DNA of 64,000 bases from Megaleporinus macrocephalus. Its lineage: Eukaryota > Chordata > Actinopteri > Characiformes > Anostomidae. Positions 44,040 to 55,982 of the stretch are shown here, one piece after another. Both the position numbers and the translations under genes were made by a program. The stretch lies in contig CM038714.1 in assembly GCA_021613375.1 (NCBI GenBank), positions 43,101,123 to 43,165,122 of the forward strand, written 5' to 3'. The notes under the pieces were generated by a model. It had not been told where the DNA came from, did not search any database, and saw only the letters and a program-made list of their open reading frames with translations. The stretch's first letter is position 1. Every line of letters starts with the position of its first letter.

Positions 44040-44715
44040 ACATTTTTTATTCAGGATCCCCCATAGGACCACCATAGAGCAGGTTATCACGTATAGCTTC
44101 ACATGGGTAAGGAGTCAAGCACAAGTTTATTTCCAGCGACTGAACAGAAGGGGCGAGAACTCACTAAGGCATACAAAAATACCAAAGAGCCAATAGAAGA
44201 CAGCTAGTCCAAATAAACGAAAAGCAGAGTCCATAAACCAGAGAAGCTATCACAATAACACGGCTCAGAAATGCTAAGTAATCACAATATAGGCAAGACT
44301 TCGCAAAGAGAAACAAACTCGAACTGCCTTAAATACCCAAACTGAGGGTTTACTAGTGAGACTCAGGTGATAGAAGAAGCTACTATTCGGGTGAGGGGTC
44401 CATCTGTTGGTGGGAAAGGCCCTCTAGGCCTTCATCAGCGGTCACAGGACTCTGCCAACAGGACACTGCTGTCTGGATAGTTTTGGTTGTTGGACTATTC
44501 TCAGTCCAGCAGTGACACTGAGGTGTATGATCCACTTACACCAACCCAACACACGCTAACACACCTCCACCAGTGTCATTCTAGTGTTGAGAATGATCCA
44601 CAATACCTGCTCTCTGGTGGTCCTGTAGGGGTCCTGACCACTCAAGAACTGGGTAAATAGGGGATTAAGTATGGAGAGTCCTTCATATCTACATAGAAGT
44701 GGATTAAAAACAATA
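44040..44715. repeat. Family H element with both arms, interrupted
   Basis: The left arm (ggatcccccataggaccacc, 44053) and right arm (tggtggtcctgtaggggtcc, 44612) are inverse complements. The centre near 44400-44500 (tcatcagcggtcacagg, ctattctcagtccagcag) matches the consensus I know for this fish repeat. Between arm and centre, 44083-44395 is foreign sequence of unknown type. Confidence 0.7.
44083..44395. other. Unknown insert inside family H element
   Basis: About 310 bp with no match to other parts of the window. It ends with acccaaactgagggtttact and gagactcaggtgatagaag, somewhat like a reversed LTR. No target duplication was recognised. Confidence 0.4.
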
Positions 44716-46575
44716 ATTAGAATGTTCTGCTATCTTATCTGGGGTATACGCCAATGCTACGAGAGTTCTCTGTAGGATAAATTGCTAGAACATCAGTTGT
44801 GAGAAATTTCAGAACCCCAAATGTTGGCAAATGACAAATCAAGTATTATCTAGTACAAGACAAAGCAGGCAGCAATCAAAACCAGGAAGAAGGATAACAA
44901 ATTTGGGACAGGCAAAGCAGAAACCTGACAACTATTTTTATTTTATTATATGTGGAGAGCAGGGTTCAAGCCCAGCACAGGCCTTGTTGGGCTTCTTATG
45001 CTACAATCCTGCCAATCTGGAGCTCCACATGCATGATAACGTGGTCGGTTGTGTCATTGCAGCCCTTAATAATGTGCTTATGTGCTTATTAAAAATCAAA
45101 GCAATATATCATGCGGCCCTTGTGGGGGGTTAATGACTGTGGCTTTCAAAGAACCGAAGAACGTGAGAAGAAACACCGGGAGTGGTGGAGGACGCGTCAC
45201 GGCAAGCGACCACCCTCCGAGTCACGTTCTTTCTTGTGCATCTCTTGTGTCTGCGAGTGTTAAACATGCCCTCTGCATCACTGGCTGGCGCGTGATTTTC
45301 AAACCGTCGACTTCACAGAAAGTGCAAGGATGCGAAACAGCTCTCCGCCGAAATCGTCCTTTTCATCTGTATGAAAGTAATGTTTAAAGGACGGGCGCAA
45401 AGTTAGAGTCAAGCTCTCTTACGCAACCGCTCGCTTTTTTGCATGCGCGCTCTTCACTCAAAGAGAGGTGAACAGTAGAATCCAACTGTGAACAGAGATG
45501 GTTACTACGCAACTGTTACTCGCCTTCTAACTCATGGAGGAACTGGGGAGGGAAAAGAAATCTATGAAGGTCACAAAATCCACAAAGCTTCTTCCAAAAG
45601 TCACAAAGAAGCCTCAGAGAAACCAGATGAAGTCTTTTGAAGTGTCTTCTCCATCAGAAGAAGCTATAACTCCAGAGGTTCTGACAACGCTATTGATGTT
45701 TCTTCTGCGTTAAAATAAAAAAGAAGGAAAAAAAAGAAAAAGAAGCTATTCTCACTTCCTCAGAAACCAGAAGTTAATGTTTAAACCTAAGCAAAAAGCC
45801 GAGCCTTCAAATGAACAGAACAATCGCTGACATTCCTGTAGAGCCAACGCGACGTCTCCAACCACCTCCTCTCTGATGGCTTCTCGTTCGGCAGCGTGCT
45901 TTTTCTCATCTTTTCTCAGCGGCCCTCGGATTACCCCAGAAAGAGCAGAGTTAGCTTCTGATTTTGGCTACCCAGCAATGACAGATGTCTACCTCTGCCC
46001 TCCACCGGCTGTTCAATAACTTTAAATTTCGAAAAAAGGCATCTCCACTTACACCACCAACCGGGCAGGAGTCGTTTGGCTCCAGTCCAGCCTGGAATAA
46101 TCTCTGTGTGGGGTTTTTTCGATGTGCTCCTGTGCTCAGCCGAGTACGGGAGGCTGGTGGGGAGAGCCACAGTGTGAAAGATGTTGTCTGTCAGATGCCT
46201 GCTAAACATATCTCATTTAGGAACCTGTTCTGTAGGTGCCTTTATTTCATCAAAGTAATTATCGAACATTTTAAGTTTGCTTATGCCGTTAAACCACGTT
46301 TCTGAATTGGCACTGATATTTAAATATGATTACATAATTAGTTATATAGCCACGTCATGAAGTTATATTCACGTTTATAAAAAATTATAATATATGATAT
46401 AGTTTTTTTTTTTCCTTTCTCCTGAACGAGGCTCCATGCACAACAGTTGAATTTAAACTTTTCATCAAATTCGAATTACACACGGTCTTCAGGTTAAGTC
46501 ATTAACTAACTTCTGGGTAAGACTTTCAATCTGTAATAAAAGAAAGAAAAATAATAGAAATAGAAATATTTGTCT
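44716..46575. promoter_or_regulatory. Unique block; candidate conserved elements at about 45120-45480 and 45900-46320
   Basis: Both subregions are GC-balanced and repeat-free, with overlapping short frames on both strands (45931-46305) that show no domain. They look like conserved non-coding DNA, but an unrecognised exon cannot be excluded. Elsewhere in the interval nothing specific. Confidence 0.25.
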
Positions 46576-46973
46576 GTATTTATTAGGGGTGTAAGAAAAT
46601 ATCGAAAATATCGAATATCGGGATATTATGTTTTGCGATACTGTATCGATTCTCAAAAACACAGTATCAATACACAAATTCCTGGCAGACAGTGAATCTC
46701 TGTGTGTTGTGTTTAATCCACTAGATGGCAGTGTTGTAATCCATTTTCAGCTCCACTCCAACATTAACACGCAGCACAAGGGCGCAATACTATTGTAAGC
46801 ATTCGCAAACCTGTTCATAAAGTGGTGTGTTTTAATAGTAGGATTTAAAAAATCACAATATATCTCTTTGCCTGCAGTATCGCAATATATCTTAATATAC
46901 TGAATCGTGACCGCTGTATCACGATACGTATTGTATCGCCAGGTTCTTGCCAATACACAGCCCTAGTCTTTAT
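46576..46973 (-). mobile_element. Non-autonomous hAT element A (copy 5)
   Basis: It starts taggggtgtaagaaaatat at 46584 and ends ggttcttgccaatacacagc then ccta at 46965. Flanks gtatttat and gtctttat agree at seven of eight bases. Full-length family member in minus orientation. Confidence 0.9.
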
Positions 46974-47553
46974 GGTGTTAAACATTCAAATATTTAAGCT
47001 CCAGCTGTTTCTGTCAGCAGTTGGGAGCCTTGACAGCATTAACAGCCAGTGAGCAGTATAGAGGATCAGCCACTTTAGGCCTACACTAATAGTGGAATAC
47101 AATGAACAATAAAAGACATTATTCATGCATGTTTAATGCCATTTTTCATCATCTCCTACTTCCTGATTGTGACAGGCCTAGTTTCTGCAGAACTGCTTGT
47201 CTCAGAAATAATATGAAATCACACTATGCAGTCATTGCTGATGATAACTGAGACTTCTATGGCTTATACTTGACATGATGAAAAACAAAGCAAAACTAAA
47301 CCACCACAAACATGCTGCCGTGCATATATTCACAAAGAACTCACAAGAGTCACAGTGACACAAATAAATAATATTCATGGGCAATATGACTAAAAACTCA
47401 GTCTCAATCAAGAGAAATGGTGATATATGATCCAATTTTTAATTATAAGGCACCCAGCGTACAGCTTGTAATGTAAGTGAGGTCAGCGGCCTTCAAAAAA
47501 AAAAAAGTGGTTAAACACAATAGGCAATAGGTTTTTGGCAGGTTTTCTGGATA
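46974..47553. other. No recognised feature
   Basis: AT-rich unique sequence. An A-run lies near 47496-47507. Confidence 0.45.
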
Positions 47554-47630
47554 GGGAGCTCTATCTATTGGGAGCTCTATCTATAGGGAGCTCTATCTAT
47601 TGGGAGCTCTATCTATTGGGAGCTCTATCA
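47554..47630. repeat. 17-bp minisatellite, about 4.5 units
   Basis: Unit gggagctctatctattg, with one variant ctatag in the second unit. Each unit contains the palindrome gagctc. Confidence 0.95.
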
Positions 47631-48553
47631 AACTCACAAAATGCCTGTGGTTTACATCGTTTACAGTCACTAAGACACCACAAAGATTTTATATCCAGTA
47701 CCTAATGTTTTTGTTTATAAGGAAGAAAAAAGAAAAATAACGGACAGAAAACAGCAGCAAACGTAGCTTATGAGTCTTTGTGTGCAGTCAGGTTGAGGCT
47801 GAAGGTGTTTCCTGTTTGTGTATCTTGTAGTTGTTGTTTTAAATCTATTAGTGCTCAGTCTGAGCCCCCACAGACCAACTGTTCACAATACTATACTTGC
47901 TCCTACCAACCACACAAGCATGAAGTTTGCTTATTATTCGCCAGGTTTCCCATTCCACCTTAAATAGTACCCGCTGCACGATAGCAGCTGAATGTTCCTC
48001 ATAACATCACGACCACTATCTGACATATGTTCTGACTTTCTGTTTATACGTTTCCCTTGTAATATCATTGAAACTTGCACAGTACCTGTAGACTCCACAC
48101 CTCCATCTCCTCCATTCTGTTGTTCACTTACTGCCTTCCATTTGAACGTTATCGGAATCATATGGATGAAAACAACCAACATAAGTAAAGACATGCATTG
48201 TGTCTGGGGTAGGAACACCAGCATGTCAATGGTGTCTGATTTCAGAGATGCTCTGTGGCATGTCACGATATTACTGCTGGAGCTAAACATTCTTTCAGAA
48301 GAGGAACTCATGGCTGAGCTTTGGAAACATTCTGGTGGATTTCCTTCACTATCTAAGTTGAAAAAAAGGGAGATCTGTAGAGGTATGTTAATCTTCACGC
48401 AATTTCAATGGTGGGCCAACATTATGTGTGAGTTTGTGTATGAGGCCAGGCTTTTGTCCACTGTTTTAAATGCACTCAGATGGCTACCTTTGCCTAGGCA
48501 TACTCGATATGACAAATATGGTTATTTTCTATATTTTGTATAAATTGTATAGA
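47631..48553. other. Unique sequence with overlapping 183- and 154-codon frames
   Basis: A forward frame 47992-48543 and a reverse frame 47934-48398 overlap. Neither shows a domain, signal peptide or splice context that I recognise. They could be a decayed transposon or chance. This is the longest open frame in the window not made of tandem repeats. Confidence 0.3.
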
Positions 48554-48776
48554 ATATATCGTAGCTGTCCAATGAAAAACAAGTATCTTTAAAACTGCAA
48601 CTTCACAGGAGAGTCCAAAAACATACTTAACTTTCAATGCAAGTCAATGGAAACAGAATTTTTTTCCAAGCTATTTTGGAGCACGTCCATTGATTATGAA
48701 ATTTGTACACAAGGTAAAGAACCATTGGTGTATTCAAATGTTGTAGAAAACGCAAAATCGACAAAAATGGGGATGC
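48554..48776 (+). mobile_element. MITE family C (copy 6)
   Basis: It starts atatatcgtagctgtccaat and carries acaggagagtccaaaaac and ttttggagcacgtccattg. The right terminal repeat is lost after aatcgacaaaaatgggga. Confidence 0.8.
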
Positions 48777-50099
48777 AATACTAGGTACTAAGAATTTACC
48801 TTCCAGCCCTAGTACTAATTTGAAGTTCCATTCAGCTAGCAGAGCATATATTATCATATGCACTGAAGCCACAGTATTGTTTTGCCCAAAACAATTAATT
48901 TTGCTTTGAAATCTTGTGATTTTTTAGTATACCACTGGCTTAAATCTGGAAAGTCCTTAAATGGCACCAAACCAGGTAATTATTTCAAGTCATCAATGCC
49001 AATGTCCACTCTATTGTAAACCAACAAATCCACTAGATTAGCTAGTAGAGCATCATTCGGGTTTATGGCATCCTAGTATGCAACCCAATCAGTTGGTTCA
49101 TCCATCAAGCTTTTTAGAAGCACTCAACCAGCTCTCAGCCTGAATGTTGGTTAATTTCAGGACATTAGGTTAATCATAGCCATTGTACCATATGTGTAGT
49201 AACTAGGCCAATGACCTGTGGTCTGTTCTCCATATCCAAAATTAAGCGCAGCGTTCCACATCAGACAGTTAAGCCTCTGAGCATTTGAGTCATTCAGCTC
49301 CACAACCCACATGCGGGGTGGGGAAAGTTTTCAAGCCGTTCCTCATTAGCATAGCCTGTGCGCCGGAGTCCTAATTACTGGGAATCTGACTGCATTTGTT
49401 CTTGTCAGCGTTGAATGGAATGGATTATAACCCAACATCACTCAACTTGTAGAGGAGCTGATCAAAGTCATGTGGACATGCACCGGTCCATACATTATTT
49501 ATGACCTATCAGAGTGAAATGTGAGCATGTATATTCATGGGGCTAGTCTGAAGCATGGCTTTATATAATAAACATCACAGCAAATATTTGGAGTCTGGTA
49601 GTATTGTTCTATTAGATTGACTTTTATTTTTTGAAGTGGCTAGGTTGTCCATCTAAATGTTGTACTCACTGAATAGCTCCAGGAAAACGTTTTACTGGGT
49701 TGGGTCCTATGGTTGATTGTACGATTGGTTTGCATAGCATATGGCATAAGTCAAAAAATGGGAAAACAAGGGCGTGGTATTGCACTTTTGTCCTATTATT
49801 GTAATATGGCGGTCAACCCTTTCAGGTCAACAATGTTCTATATGACTTTAAAGAACATTGTCTATAAAATAAGACATATCTTAATAACTTTGCATGCAAG
49901 TAGGGTGACTTTCTTCTGTTTTGCCCCGAAGAGTATCATTGTTCTGGCAATAATTCAGGAACTATATCTCACTTCTTGACCAATCAGAGGCTAAGTACAA
50001 AATACCATTGCAAATGCCATATGAGTAGGACAACATGGCCAAATACATTTATCTCATATTCCTCTCTCTATTCTACTGTATAACATCACACCCTGGACA
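48777..50099. promoter_or_regulatory. Unique block; candidate conserved element at about 49250-49450
   Basis: The 200-bp part contains cctcattagcatagcctg and gtcctaattactggg, homeodomain/POU-type cores, in repeat-free sequence. The forward frame at 49713-49979 has no recognisable domain. Confidence 0.25.
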
Positions 50100-50235
50100 T
50101 CACCTGTTCCAGTATCTTCCCTCAGGTTGGCGTTTCAGCCAGTTGATGATCAAGACCTACCAACTACAGAGAAGCTTCTTCCCACATGCCATCACACTCA
50201 TGAACAGCTGAACATTACAACACTACATTCTGAAT

Positions 50236-50809
50236 ACAGTCTACTACATACATACATCCATATCCAGATGTTCTCTCACTCTTCTTTCTCTGTACAGTCT
50301 ACTACATACATACATCCATATCCAGATGTTCTCTCTCTTCTTTCTCTGTACAGTCTACTACATACATACATCCATATCCAGATGTTCTCTCTCTTCTTTC
50401 TCTGTACAGTCTACTACATACATACATCTATATCTAGATGTTCTCTCACTCTTCTTTCTCTGTACAGTCTACCACATACATACATCCATGTCCAGATGTT
50501 CTCTCACTCTTCTGTCTCTGTACAGTCTACTACATACATACATCCATATCTAGATTTTCTCTCACTCTTCTTTCTCTGTACAGTCTACTACATACATCCA
50601 TATTCAGATGTTCTCTCACTCTTCTTTCTCTGTACAGTCTACTACATACATACATCCATATCCAGATGTTCTCTCACTCTTCTTTATCTGTACAGTCTAC
50701 TACATACATACATCCATATCCAGATGTTCTCTCACTCTTCTTTCTCTGTACAGTCTACCACATACATACATCCATATCCAGATGTTTTCTCTCTCTTCTT
50801 TCTCTGTAC
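50236..50809 (+). repeat. 58-bp minisatellite, about 10 units
   Basis: Units start cagtctactacatacataca and end ctttctctgta. Some lack four bases (cact) or one cata. The unit length is not a multiple of three and the DNA has few stops, so three long forward frames (97-233 codons) run through it. Confidence 0.96.
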
Positions 50810-50860
50810 TGCACTTTTATTTGTCTGATAGTGTCTCAGAACCCTCTGTACCACTGTCTC

Positions 50861-53027
50861 CACCAGTGAGTCTTCTGTTCTTTATATTTATATCTATTTA
50901 ATTCAACCAGTGACTCTTCTGTTCTTCATATTTATATCTATTTAATTCAACCAGTGACTCTTCTGTTCTTCATATTTATATCTATTTAATTCAACCAGTG
51001 ACTCTTCTGTTCTCCATATTTATATCTATTTAATTCAACCAGTGACTCTTCTGTTCTTCATATTTATATCTATTTAATTCAACCAGTGACTCTTCTGTTC
51101 TCCATATTTATATCTATTTCATTCAACCAGTGACTCTTCTGTTCTCCATACTTATATCTATTTCATTCAACCAGTGACTCTTCTGTTCTCCATATTTATA
51201 TCTATTTCATTCAACCAGTGACTCTTCTGTTCTCCATATTTATATCTATTTCATTCAACCAGTGACTCTTCTGTTCTCCATATTTATATCTATTTCATTC
51301 AACCAGTGACTCTTCTGTTCTCCATATTTATATCTATTTAATTCAACCAGTGACTCTTCTGTTCTCTATATTTATATCTAATTAATTCAACCAGTGACTC
51401 TTATGTTCTCCATATTTATATCTCTATTTAATTCAACCAGTGACTCTTATGTTCTCCATATTTATATCTCTATTTAGTTCAACCAGTGACTCTTCTGTTC
51501 TCCATATTTATATCTATTTAATTCAACCAGTGACTCTTCTGTTCTTCATATTTATATCTATTTAATTCAACCAGTGACTCTTCTGTTCTTCATATTTATA
51601 TCTCTATTTAATTCAACCAGTGACTCTTCTGTTCTCCATATTTATATCTATTTAATTCAACCAGTGACTCTTCTGTTCTCCATATTTATATCTCTATTTA
51701 ATTTAACCAGTGACTCTTCTGTTCTTTATATTTATATCTATTTAATTCAACCAGTGACTCTTCTGTTCTTCATATTTATATCTATTTAATTCAACCAGTG
51801 ACTCTTCTGTTCTTCATATTTATATCTAATTAATTCAACCAGTGACTCTTCTGTTCTCCATATTTATATCTATTTAATTCAACCAGTGACTCTTCTGTTC
51901 TTCATATTTATATCTATTTAATTCAACCAGTGACTCTTCTGTTCTTCTTATTTATATCTATTTAATTCAACCAGTGACTCTTCTGTTCTCCATATTTATA
52001 TCTATTTAATTCAACCAGTGACTCTTCTGTTCTTCATATTTATATCTATTTAATTCAACCAGTGACTCTTCTGTTCTCCATATTTATATCTATTTCATTC
52101 AACCAGTGACTCTTCTGTTCTCCATATTTATATCTATTTAATTCAACCAGTGACTCTTCTGTTCTCCATATTTATATCTATTTCATTCAACCAGTGACTC
52201 TTCTGTTCTCCATATTTATATCTATTTCATTCAACCAGTGACTCTTCTGTTCTCCATATTTATATCTATTTCATTCAACCAGTGACTCTTCTGTTCTCCA
52301 TATTTATATCTATTTCATTCAACCAGTGACTCTTCTGTTCTCCATATTTATATCTATTTAATTCAACCAGTGACTCTTCTGTTCTCTATATTTATATCTA
52401 ATTAATTCAACCAGTGACTCTTATGTTCTCCATATTTATATCTCTATTTAATTCAACCAGTGACTCTTCTGTTCTCCATATTTATATCTATTTAATTCAA
52501 CCAGTGACTCTTCTGTTCTTCATATTTATATCTATTTAATTCAACCAGTGACTCTTCTGTTCTTCATATTTATATCTAATTAATTCAACCAGTGACTCTT
52601 CTGTTCTCCATATTTATATCTATTTAATTCAACCAGTGACTCTTCTGTTCTCCATATTTATATCTATTTAATTCAACCAGTGACTCTTCTGTTCTCCATA
52701 TTTATATCTATTTAATTCAACCAGTGACTCTTCTGTTCTCCATATTTATATCTATTTAATTCAACCAGTAACTCTTCTGTTCTCCATATTTATATCTATT
52801 TAATTCAACCAGTGACTCTTCTGTTCTTCATATTTATATCTATTTAATTCAACCAGTGACTCTTCTGTTCTCCATATTTATATCTATTTAATTCAACCAG
52901 TAACTCTTCTGTTCTCCATATTTATATCTATTTAATTCAACCAGTGACTCTTCTGTTCTTCATATTTATATCTATTTAATTCAACCAGTGACTCTTCTGT
53001 TCTCCATATTTATATCTATTTCATTCA
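50861..53027 (+). repeat. 44-bp minisatellite, about 49 units, with higher-order duplication
   Basis: Unit accagtgactcttctgttct followed by tcatatttatatctatttaattca. Variants include tccat for tcat, tttcattcaa for tttaattcaa, and a 46-bp form with tctctattta. A block around 51097-51446 recurs at 52117-52466, exactly 1020 bp later, with the same order of variants. Confidence 0.97.
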
Positions 53028-53178
53028 GTCAGTAATTCAGTATTTCAGTGTATCTGTGCGTGTATGTCACTGTGTGTGTGTGTGTGTAGGTTGGGTGTGT
53101 TTGTAAATTTTCATATTTTATATCCACAATTCAATTTACTGCTTCATGATAGTACAGTCAAATAAAGACAACAAAAAT

Positions 53179-54475
53179 TTGTAGTCTCGGGCAGTAACCC
53201 ATTATTTTACTGTGTTCCACCTCCATATATATTCCATTACTATGTCCTGCTGTTTACAATGGCTATCCTTAAGCAATCATGCTTATAACATGTGACTGCC
53301 ATTTTTTCCCATTCCCCCCTCGTGATGCCTGAAGAGTATGACCTCAGGGGAATAAAGCTATTCGATGTCTCTTGGGAACAGAAGCCAGCGGGGCTGATGG
53401 GAAATAATCTGTTTGTCGGAAGATGGGCGGCCCACACAATCCCTCTCTCCTCCGCTGATCTGGCCTGTCCAGCCGGACGTCAGCGTATGGATTAGGATTT
53501 TCTTTTTTTTTATCTTTCTGTTTTTTCCACTCTTTCATTCCCTCCCTCGCCTGCTCTAATCTGCAAGCTGCTCATCCATGAATCAACTTTTCTTTCACGC
53601 ATTTGCTAAAGGCAATATTAGTTTGGATGGCCACGGACGTCTACTTAAAACACCCATTGGAACACCCACGCGCAACGTGAGTCTGCGAGATCAGCTGGTT
53701 TACTAAAGATACATACAGTTATATTTGGAATGGATAGACACTGACTGATGCTGAACAGTTAAGATTAATTATATCTATTTTATGTAAAGTCTAGAGATGC
53801 ACAATTAATCAAATAGCCAACGTTTTCAAAAATGGCCAACATGAATGAACTTAATCTAACAAAAGCATTCAAAGATAGCATTAAATAGAGACTTCATTAA
53901 CAAAAACATCAAAAACAACAAGCATTTAAACAAGTCTGCTCATTAGGATTATGAAAAAGTATTTGAAATATGAATTCCTTTCATGCAAACTGCCAAGAGA
54001 TCATTGTAACTTTTAATGTATCATTGTTTTCATCAAGTAGTTGACTTGAATAGAGTAATCACGACAGCCATAGGACTGTTAGCAGTTTCGTGTAGCTGTC
54101 AAAAAGTGAAATTTCTTCACTGCTTTTACACATAACACAAGGCTCACATAATCCGTATTAGTGCATAAGACGAGGGAAGAGTGGGAAGAGATGTTAGCGG
54201 AAATCGTTTATAAAGCCTGTCAAGTGATGACTGATTGTGTCCTCGATTATCCTCCAAGAATTGGAGCAATGTACAGTCATCACTTGATTGAGATTGTGGC
54301 TGAGCAGAACAGCTGTAGCTAGTGTAGCTACATGATTTGAGGGTAGGATTACGCCGGGTAAGTCATTTCAGACCTTAACCCATCATTTCCAAATGTCAGA
54401 AAAGAGAACCTGTATTTTTTAGGACTGCTGATCAGAATAATGGCAATACCTGAGTCAGATTAGACAGATGCTCAG
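53179..54475. promoter_or_regulatory. Unique block; candidate conserved element at about 53270-53690
   Basis: GC-balanced repeat-free sequence. Frames overlap on both strands at 53240-53538 without recognisable domains. A poly-T patch lies at 53499-53530. The rest to 54475 is AT-rich with nothing recognised. Confidence 0.28.
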
Positions 54476-54700
54476 TACACTACCCTTCAAATGTTGTTTT
54501 AATAATTATATGGCCATTTTCAGATGTTGTTTTTTTTAATGGTTATACAATATTCAGTAGCTTGAAAGGATGCAATTACTGTAATCATCAAAAGTTATCA
54601 GCCCTGGAAACTGATCACCATTTCTCAGAATTGAGGCTTTCTTAAGGTTGGTCTTATTTTTTATGCACCCATGGCCAAATAACGTCTGTTGATTGTCTAA
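54476..54700 (+). mobile_element. Possible Tc1-like end fragment
   Basis: gtacactacccttcaaatgt resembles a Tc1-type terminal repeat, followed by gaaaggatgcaattactg and atcatcaaaagttatc, which recall a common fish element. There is no right end. Confidence 0.4.
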
Positions 54701-55580
54701 GTGAATCTATAGTGAATGCACTGGCAGCTGAATTAAACACACTCTGGTGAAAAAGTATAGTATTGGGTGTCCTTGTGTTTTAACCAACGTTTCTATATGA
54801 CTATAACTTCATTCTCAATGATGCAGCTTTATCAATTATTATGGGATCATCTGCAGTTCTACTCAGAATTCTCAACATGCATACACTTTACTTTAAATTA
54901 AAGTATTTGCATCATATTAGAAAAAAATAGTATTTTATATTATTATAAAAAACGTATTCATTTAATAATTATCAATATTGATCACACATGCCACAGAAAC
55001 AATATGTTTTTCATTCTGATTGTTACCATAATGTTGTGATTGTTGTGAGGCCATTTAAGGTAAGCATTCTTTAGAGATTAATCAGCTGATGCATTTCTAA
55101 TGCACTGAAAATACAGGATTAGTTGCATTTTTTCATACATGAAAGATGAATAAATGGATCCACCGGAAAGTAATGGCGATAAAGTCATTTTAATCTAGTC
55201 AGTGTGTCTCAAAAAGGTTCTGTCAAGCCGTGAAGTACCACGTGATCTGATGGTAATGACGATATTAGTGTTATTATGCATGTTAAATTTTTCTGTAAAA
55301 AATTCTGTACCAATTTACTGATTTTCAAAAATCGTGACCATCCCAGCCTTATGCTGTCAGCTGTCATAGCAGCATAGAGTGTTGCAGTTACATTTTATAT
55401 GAAACATCTCTAATAGTGTAGTAGTTCCACATTATCAATACATACAGCAACAATGTAACTGCTTGTCAAGTTCTAGTTGTTACAGATACATGTATCAACT
55501 TTAGTTTTTACCCACATTAGACAAGTGAATCTCTGGCTGTACCAGATTACCATCACCATCATTGCATATATTGTTAATGT
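54701..55580. other. No recognised feature
   Basis: AT-rich unique sequence without frames or assigned repeats. Confidence 0.5.
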
Positions 55581-55982
55581 GTAACTACTAGGGCTGTGTA
55601 TTGGCAAGCACCTGGCGATACAATACATACCGTGATACAGTGGTCACAATTAAATATATTACAATATGCTGCAATATTGGAAGCAAAGTGATATATTGCA
55701 ATTTTTTAAATCCTACTATTAAAACACACCACTGTATGAACAGGTTTATCAATGCTTACAATGACATTGCACCCTTGTGCTGCTTGTTAATGTTGGAGTG
55801 GAGCTGAAAATGGATTCCAACATTGCTGTCTAGTGGTCAGAGGTTTAAACACAACACATACTGATTCACTGTCTGCCAGCAATCAAGTCAAGTCACTGTG
55901 TTTTTGAGAATCGATAAGTATCACTAAACATAATATACCAATATTCGATATTTTTATATTTTCTTATACCCCTCTTAATTAC
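55581..55982 (+). mobile_element. Non-autonomous hAT element A (copy 6)
   Basis: It starts tagggctgtgtattggcaag at 55589 and ends attttcttatacccctc at 55974. Flanks gtaactac and ttaattac agree at six of eight bases. It carries the ctagtggtcagagg landmark. There is no transposase. Confidence 0.88.

Larger units (their letters stand above)
50100..53178 (+). mobile_element. 5'-truncated LINE with two minisatellites in its 3' UTR
   Basis: Translation from 50116 gives LPSGWRF, then QRSFFPHAITLMNS and a stop at 50209-50211, the typical extreme C-terminus of a fish LINE ORF2. The following region should be 3' UTR. It holds a 58-bp array (50236-50809), a 50-bp bridge (tgcacttttatttgtctgat and onward), a 44-bp array (50861-53027), a GT run, and AATAAA at 53161-53166. 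The coding body upstream is missing. The claim that all this is one LINE tail rests on order and the final polyadenylation signal. Confidence 0.65.

Noticed and set aside
44940..44980. tRNA-like motif gggttcaagccc
   Set aside because: Isolated motif without an A box or paired stems around it.
50127..50828. 233-codon forward frame
   Set aside because: It runs through the 58-bp minisatellite. The unit length rotates the frame and stops are rare, so the frame is a repeat artefact, and it is not in the LINE reading frame.
50861..53027. Regular 44-bp array considered as a CRISPR-like array
   Set aside because: Units are tandem without unique spacers and the window is vertebrate, so it is a minisatellite.
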